Part shown: one piece after another, positions 60,866 through 64,000 of the stretch
How the letters are laid out: each line of letters begins with the position of its first letter
How positions within the stretch are numbered: the stretch's first letter is position 1
Source: Pseudobutyrivibrio ruminis AD2017
Lineage (GTDB): Bacteria > Bacillota > Clostridia > Lachnospirales > Lachnospiraceae
NCBI RefSeq assembly: GCF_000424305.1
Contig: NZ_AUJQ01000005.1
Span: forward strand, 124,001-188,000
Direction: 5' to 3'
Length of the DNA: 64,000 nucleotides
Position numbers and translations under genes: made by a program
The notes under the pieces: generated by a model
The model's database searches: none
What the model was told of the DNA's origin: nothing
Seen by the model: only the letters and a program-made list of their open reading frames with translations

Positions 60866-61753
60866 ATGAAGGTATTAAACTTTGGTTCTCTTAACTTAGA
60901 TTACACCTATAAGGTATCTCACATCGTTAGAGAGGGTGAGACAATCTTAGCAAATGACGTTAGCATGAATCTTGGCGGCAAGGGCTTCAATCAATCTGTT
61001 GCCTTAGCCAGAGCAGGGATTTCATGCTATCATGCAGGCTTGGTTGGTGAAGAGGGGCTAGAGTTTTATGATGCCTGTGAAACCTTCGGCATCAAAACTG
61101 ACTACATTAAAACAGTTACAGGTAGATGTGGTCATACAGTTATTCAGGTGGATGATAATGGCCAGAACAGTATAGTGCTTTTTGGCGGAGCTAATCTGAA
61201 GAACTCAAAGGAATATGTTGATGAGGTCCTTAAGAATTTTGATACTGGGGATATCATTTTACTGCAAAACGAAATAAATGAATTGCCATACATAATAGAT
61301 CAGGCATTTGCCAAGGGCATGACCATCGTCTTTAACCCATCACCTTATGATGACAGACTAGAAGAGTGCGATTTGGGCAAGGTTTCTGTATTCGTTTTAA
61401 ATGAAACCGAAGGGCAGCAGATGACAGGAATGACAACACCAGCAACAATAGTGGCAGCGTTAGATGCATTCTTTTCAAATGCCAGAATAATGCTAACACT
61501 TGGTGAAGGGGGCTGCATATATCATCATGGAGACGAGGAATTATATCAGCCAGCATTTTCTGTTAAGGCTGTGGACACCACAGCGGCAGGAGATACTTTC
61601 ACGGGATATTTTGTAGCAGGGTTATGTAGAAAGCAGCCGATGCGGGAAATATTACTTACTGCTTCTAAAGCAGCAGCTCTTACAGTTACTAAACCAGGAG
61701 CAGCTCAGTCCATCCCATTTATGTCTGAGGTAGAGCTATTTAATAATGATTGA
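60866..61753 (+). CDS. rbsK: PfkB-family carbohydrate kinase, ribokinase-like
   Basis: A 295-residue PfkB kinase. FGSLNLDYTYKVSHIVREGE and NLGGKGFNQSVALARAG hold the sugar-binding G-G-K-G-x-N-Q motif of ribokinases; VKAVDTTAAGDTFTGYFVAG is the C-terminal catalytic DTxGAGD-type motif (here DTTAAGD). It phosphorylates ribose or a related sugar with ATP. ATG 60866 is chosen; GTG 60860 is in frame and overlaps GGGGG. It lies 24 bp after mgtE and ends in a terminator. Confidence 0.88.
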   Translation: MKVLNFGSLNLDYTYKVSHIVREGETILANDVSMNLGGKGFNQSVALARAGISCYHAGLVGEEGLEFYDACETFGIKTDYIKTVTGRCGHTVIQVDDNGQNSIVLFGGANLKNSKEYVDEVLKNFDTGDIILLQNEINELPYIIDQAFAKGMTIVFNPSPYDDRLEECDLGKVSVFVLNETEGQQMTGMTTPATIVAALDAFFSNARIMLTLGEGGCIYHHGDEELYQPAFSVKAVDTTAAGDTFTGYFVAGLCRKQPMREILLTASKAAALTVTKPGAAQSIPFMSEVELFNND

Positions 61754-61754
61754 A

Positions 61755-61776
61755 AAAGGCCTTCGGGCCTTTTTTT
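61755..61776 (+). terminator. Intrinsic terminator after rbsK-like gene
   Basis: AAAGGCC (61755-61761) pairs with GGCCTTT (61766-61772) around TTCG, with a T run after. Confidence 0.9.
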
Positions 61777-61923
61777 AGTGGTATTTTCAAAACGTTAGAC
61801 AATATAACAATATAGGGTATTGAATTCACACAATATACATATAAATATACAAAATATTGTAGAACTTAAAGCTCGGTTAGGGTAAAATTATAGTATCAAA
61901 GTTAATAAAGGAGCGTGACCCAT

Positions 61924-63207
61924 ATGAAGAAAAACTACGTACTAGACACTAACATTTTGATTCATTGTCCTACAGCGCTTTTCGGTTTTGATGATAATAA
62001 TGTTATTATCACAACCACTACTCTGCAGGAGCTTGATTCAAAGAAAACAGCCTATGCGGAGGTGGGCTATGGCGCCAGAGAGAGTATTCGAAATATTGAA
62101 TCTGTTGAAGGTGATTATGCCAACGGGGTTACGATGCCAAATGGTGGTACCTTTATAATCGAAAAAGAATCTGAGTATGAAAAGCTGATTCCAGCAGAGT
62201 TCACACTTGATAGGCCTGACAATAGAATAATTAATTGTGTGCTAGGAATTTCAAAGAAATCTGAACTTGAAACAATACTTGTAACAAATGATATTTCTAT
62301 GAGAATCAATGCCACAATGTGTGGCTGTGTTGTTCAGGGCTATCACAATGAAATGATTCTTGATAATGAAAACTATTCAGGCAGAATTGATATAACGCCT
62401 GAGGATATAGAAAGTCCATTTAACAAGGGCTTTATTGAAAACGAATTTGGTATTTGCAAAGAGGGAAGTAATTCTGCACTCTATACATTTAAGACTGATG
62501 GTTGGCATTTGCTTAAGGATAGAGATTATTACACACCATATTGTCAGCCAAGAAACGTAGGTCAAAGATTTGCTTTATATGCTCTTTTGGCCAGCCCAGA
62601 TGAATTACCACTGGTTATTTTAAAGGGTAGTGCAGGTACAGCCAAAACCTTCTTGGCATTAGCCGCTGGTTTACAGGGCTATTATCACAATGGCTTTGAT
62701 AGAATTATGATTACAAGAAGTAATACACTTTCAGATAACGACTTAGGATTTTTACCAGGCGATTTGGAAGAAAAGATGACTCCTCTTATCGCGCCATTTA
62801 TGGATAACCTGCAGGTTCTTTTAAAGGGACAGAACGAGGAAAAAGAACAGATAAAAATGCAGATTGAGGATATGTTTGAAACAGGTATCATTGAAATCTG
62901 TTCACTTGCTTACATGAGAGGACGTTCATTAGTTAATTCATTCATCATAGTTGATGAAGCGCAGAACTGTACTATAGGTCAGATTCTTGAAATTATCACC
63001 CGTGCAGGTAAGGGCTCAAAGGTAGTGCTTTTAGGTGATCCAGATCAGATAGATTCACCAAAGCTAGACAGAAAGAATAATGGTCTTACCTTTGCTGCAG
63101 AAAGAATGAAGGGCTCAACCCTTTGTGCACAGATTACCTTTGAGGAAAGTGAAACTGTAAGAAGTGCACTTGCTGCGGAGGGCGCAAAACGACTGGTTGT
63201 TAAATAG
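61924..63207 (+). CDS. PhoH family protein with PIN domain (YlaK-like)
   Basis: A 427-residue fusion. Residues 1-150 are a PIN RNase domain (NYVLDTNILIHCPTALFGFDDN; TTLQELDSKK; ITNDIS-type LVTNDISMRINA). Residues about 220-427 are a PhoH ATPase: VILKGSAGTAKTFLALAAGL (Walker A), FIIVDEAQNCTIGQI (Walker B) and LLGDPDQIDSPK. In PIN-PhoH proteins the ATPase unwinds RNA for the PIN nuclease. ATG 61924 is chosen, with AAGGAG 10 nt upstream; GTG 61915 is in frame but touches the site. Single-gene transcript. Confidence 0.95.
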   Translation: MKKNYVLDTNILIHCPTALFGFDDNNVIITTTTLQELDSKKTAYAEVGYGARESIRNIESVEGDYANGVTMPNGGTFIIEKESEYEKLIPAEFTLDRPDNRIINCVLGISKKSELETILVTNDISMRINATMCGCVVQGYHNEMILDNENYSGRIDITPEDIESPFNKGFIENEFGICKEGSNSALYTFKTDGWHLLKDRDYYTPYCQPRNVGQRFALYALLASPDELPLVILKGSAGTAKTFLALAAGLQGYYHNGFDRIMITRSNTLSDNDLGFLPGDLEEKMTPLIAPFMDNLQVLLKGQNEEKEQIKMQIEDMFETGIIEICSLAYMRGRSLVNSFIIVDEAQNCTIGQILEIITRAGKGSKVVLLGDPDQIDSPKLDRKNNGLTFAAERMKGSTLCAQITFEESETVRSALAAEGAKRLVVK

Positions 63208-63243
63208 CTTATTTTCTTATTTGTTATAATAAATCCTCCTTTC

Positions 63244-63281
63244 ATCAGGATTCCCTATAGCTCGGGAATCCTGATCTTTTT
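63244..63281 (+). terminator. Intrinsic terminator after phoH-like gene
   Basis: ATCAGGATTCCC (63244-63255) pairs with GGGAATCCTGAT (63264-63275), 8-nt loop, followed by CTTTTTT. Confidence 0.93.
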
Positions 63282-63347
63282 TAGGAAAATGTAATTCTTA
63301 TGATTCTTAAGAAATTGTAAAGAATTCTAAAATCTTTACTGTACTAC

Positions 63348-63375
63348 TTGAAATAGTACGGAGTTTATGTATACT
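63348..63375 (+). promoter_or_regulatory. SigA promoter with palindromic -35
   Basis: TTGAAA (63348-63353), 16-bp spacer, TATACT (63370-63375). GTACTA-CTTGAAA-TAGTAC (63341-63359) is an inverted repeat over the -35, so a repressor may bind there. Confidence 0.65.
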
Positions 63376-63418
63376 GAAAAATGAATTTAAATTGTTTTAT
63401 TTTTTTGGAGGTTATGTA

Positions 63419-64000
63419 ATGAAAAAAAGAATAGCAATTGCACTAGCTTTAACAATGGCACTTGCAGCCTGCATTGGTTGCGGTAAAAACGGAGAATCAG
63501 ATAATAAAGATAAAATCATTAACAATACAAAAGAAGAAGGTTCTAACACTCAGACTGACAGTGAGGAAGCAGAAGTATCTGTACCTGAATACGCCATTAC
63601 ATCTGTTTCGGCAGATGGATATGATTATTTTGAGGGTAGCGTAGAATGCATTCAGATAACAGATGGAAAGCATGAAGCTTTAACTAAGGCTATTGATGAT
63701 TTATTCTCTGGCAGAGTAACTCTTTTCAACGAAGGAGTCGATAGTCAGAACGACGAAGCAAAGCAGATGAATGAAGAGCAAAAAGAATATGCTGACGAGG
63801 AAGGCCTTGAGTATGAGCCTATGAAATATTCTGAGACTCAAACGGTTTCAGTAGTTCGTGCTGATGAGAATATCCTTAGCTTTGTAATTGATACATCATA
63901 CTATAGTGGTGGTGCTCATGGCAGCTCATTGTTAGAAGGCTTTACCTTTGATGTTAATACAGGTGAGCAGCTTTCAATAAGCAATTATGGTGACGAAAGC
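63419..64000 (+). CDS. Lipoprotein with DUF4163/DUF3298-like domain (3'-truncated by window)
   Basis: ATG 63419 follows TTGGAGG by 5-6 nt and opens a frame that runs off the window (194 codons visible). A signal peptide ends in a lipobox (ALTMALAACIGCG), with the modified Cys probably at residue 18. A charged linker is followed by EYAITSVSADGYDYFEGSVE and later VIDTSYYSGGAHGSS LLEG, the YxGGAHG element of DUF4163/DUF3298 proteins such as the RsiV extracellular part. The function is probably at the cell surface. Confidence 0.8.
   Translation, partial: MKKRIAIALALTMALAACIGCGKNGESDNKDKIINNTKEEGSNTQTDSEEAEVSVPEYAITSVSADGYDYFEGSVECIQITDGKHEALTKAIDDLFSGRVTLFNEGVDSQNDEAKQMNEEQKEYADEEGLEYEPMKYSETQTVSVVRADENILSFVIDTSYYSGGAHGSSLLEGFTFDVNTGEQLSISNYGDES

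Overview
This window looks like chromosomal DNA of a low-to-mid GC anaerobic Firmicute of the family Lachnospiraceae, most like Butyrivibrio/Pseudobutyrivibrio. The clues are pyruvate:ferredoxin oxidoreductase, hybrid-cluster protein, Lachnospiraceae-type small hypothetical families (DUF4317, DUF4364, DUF438), the rpmE-yqhQ-prmC-prfA block, A/T-rich consensus SigA promoters and strong Shine-Dalgarno sites. The genus call is an inference from gene content. No tRNA, rRNA, CRISPR array, transposase or phage gene was seen.

Region 1 (about 1-32400) is a mosaic accessory half. Short, mostly stress- or nucleotide-related genes (GNATs, MerR regulators, glutaredoxin, flavin- and heme-type split-barrel proteins, quinol monooxygenase/CMD pair, chromate transporter pair, guanidinium-type SMR exporter) lie among decayed gene pieces (aldo/keto reductase, DUF4143 ATPase, SprT, GNAT, HEPN and HAD remnants). 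Three loci pair a nuclease or nuclease-helicase with an NTP pyrophosphohydrolase: MazG-like + HNH (7188-8611), nuclease-DUF2075 helicase + MazG-like (13186-15376) and PLD-SF2 helicase-DUF3427 + NUDIX (19725-23131). They look like defence or DNA-damage modules. An orphan HTH-nucleotidyltransferase antitoxin (15532) sits next to a truncated HEPN toxin start. A nitrosative-stress block (hcpR-DUF438 divergent from hcp) and an AdhR/NmlR-like MerR plus alpha/beta hydrolase follow.

Four intergenic gaps in region 1 (about 2192-2502, 5097-5446, 12331-12568, 30044-30360) hold tandem arrays of short inverted repeats. Each array has its own stem word, 4-7 hairpins, loops of about 15-25 nt and a regular spacing: about 52, 63, 61-75 and exactly 53 bp. 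They are not CRISPRs and have no coding explanation; they look like one class of element.

Region 2 (about 32400-64000) is mostly conserved core: a chemoreceptor, guaB, nifJ, nrdR, a yqeG-type phosphatase, rpiB, tig-clpP-clpX-ysxC, a znuACB-type zinc importer, rho, a two-component pair, rpmE-yqhQ-prmC-prfA, yitT, mgtE, a ribokinase-like gene, a PhoH protein and a lipoprotein cut by the window end.

The most testable regulatory find is upstream of mgtE. A 26-codon leader ORF (59296-59376) overlaps one arm of a 14-bp antiterminator helix whose other arm overlaps the left arm of a strong intrinsic terminator (59403-59436) just before mgtE. This is a complete translation-coupled attenuator and no M-box riboswitch is visible.
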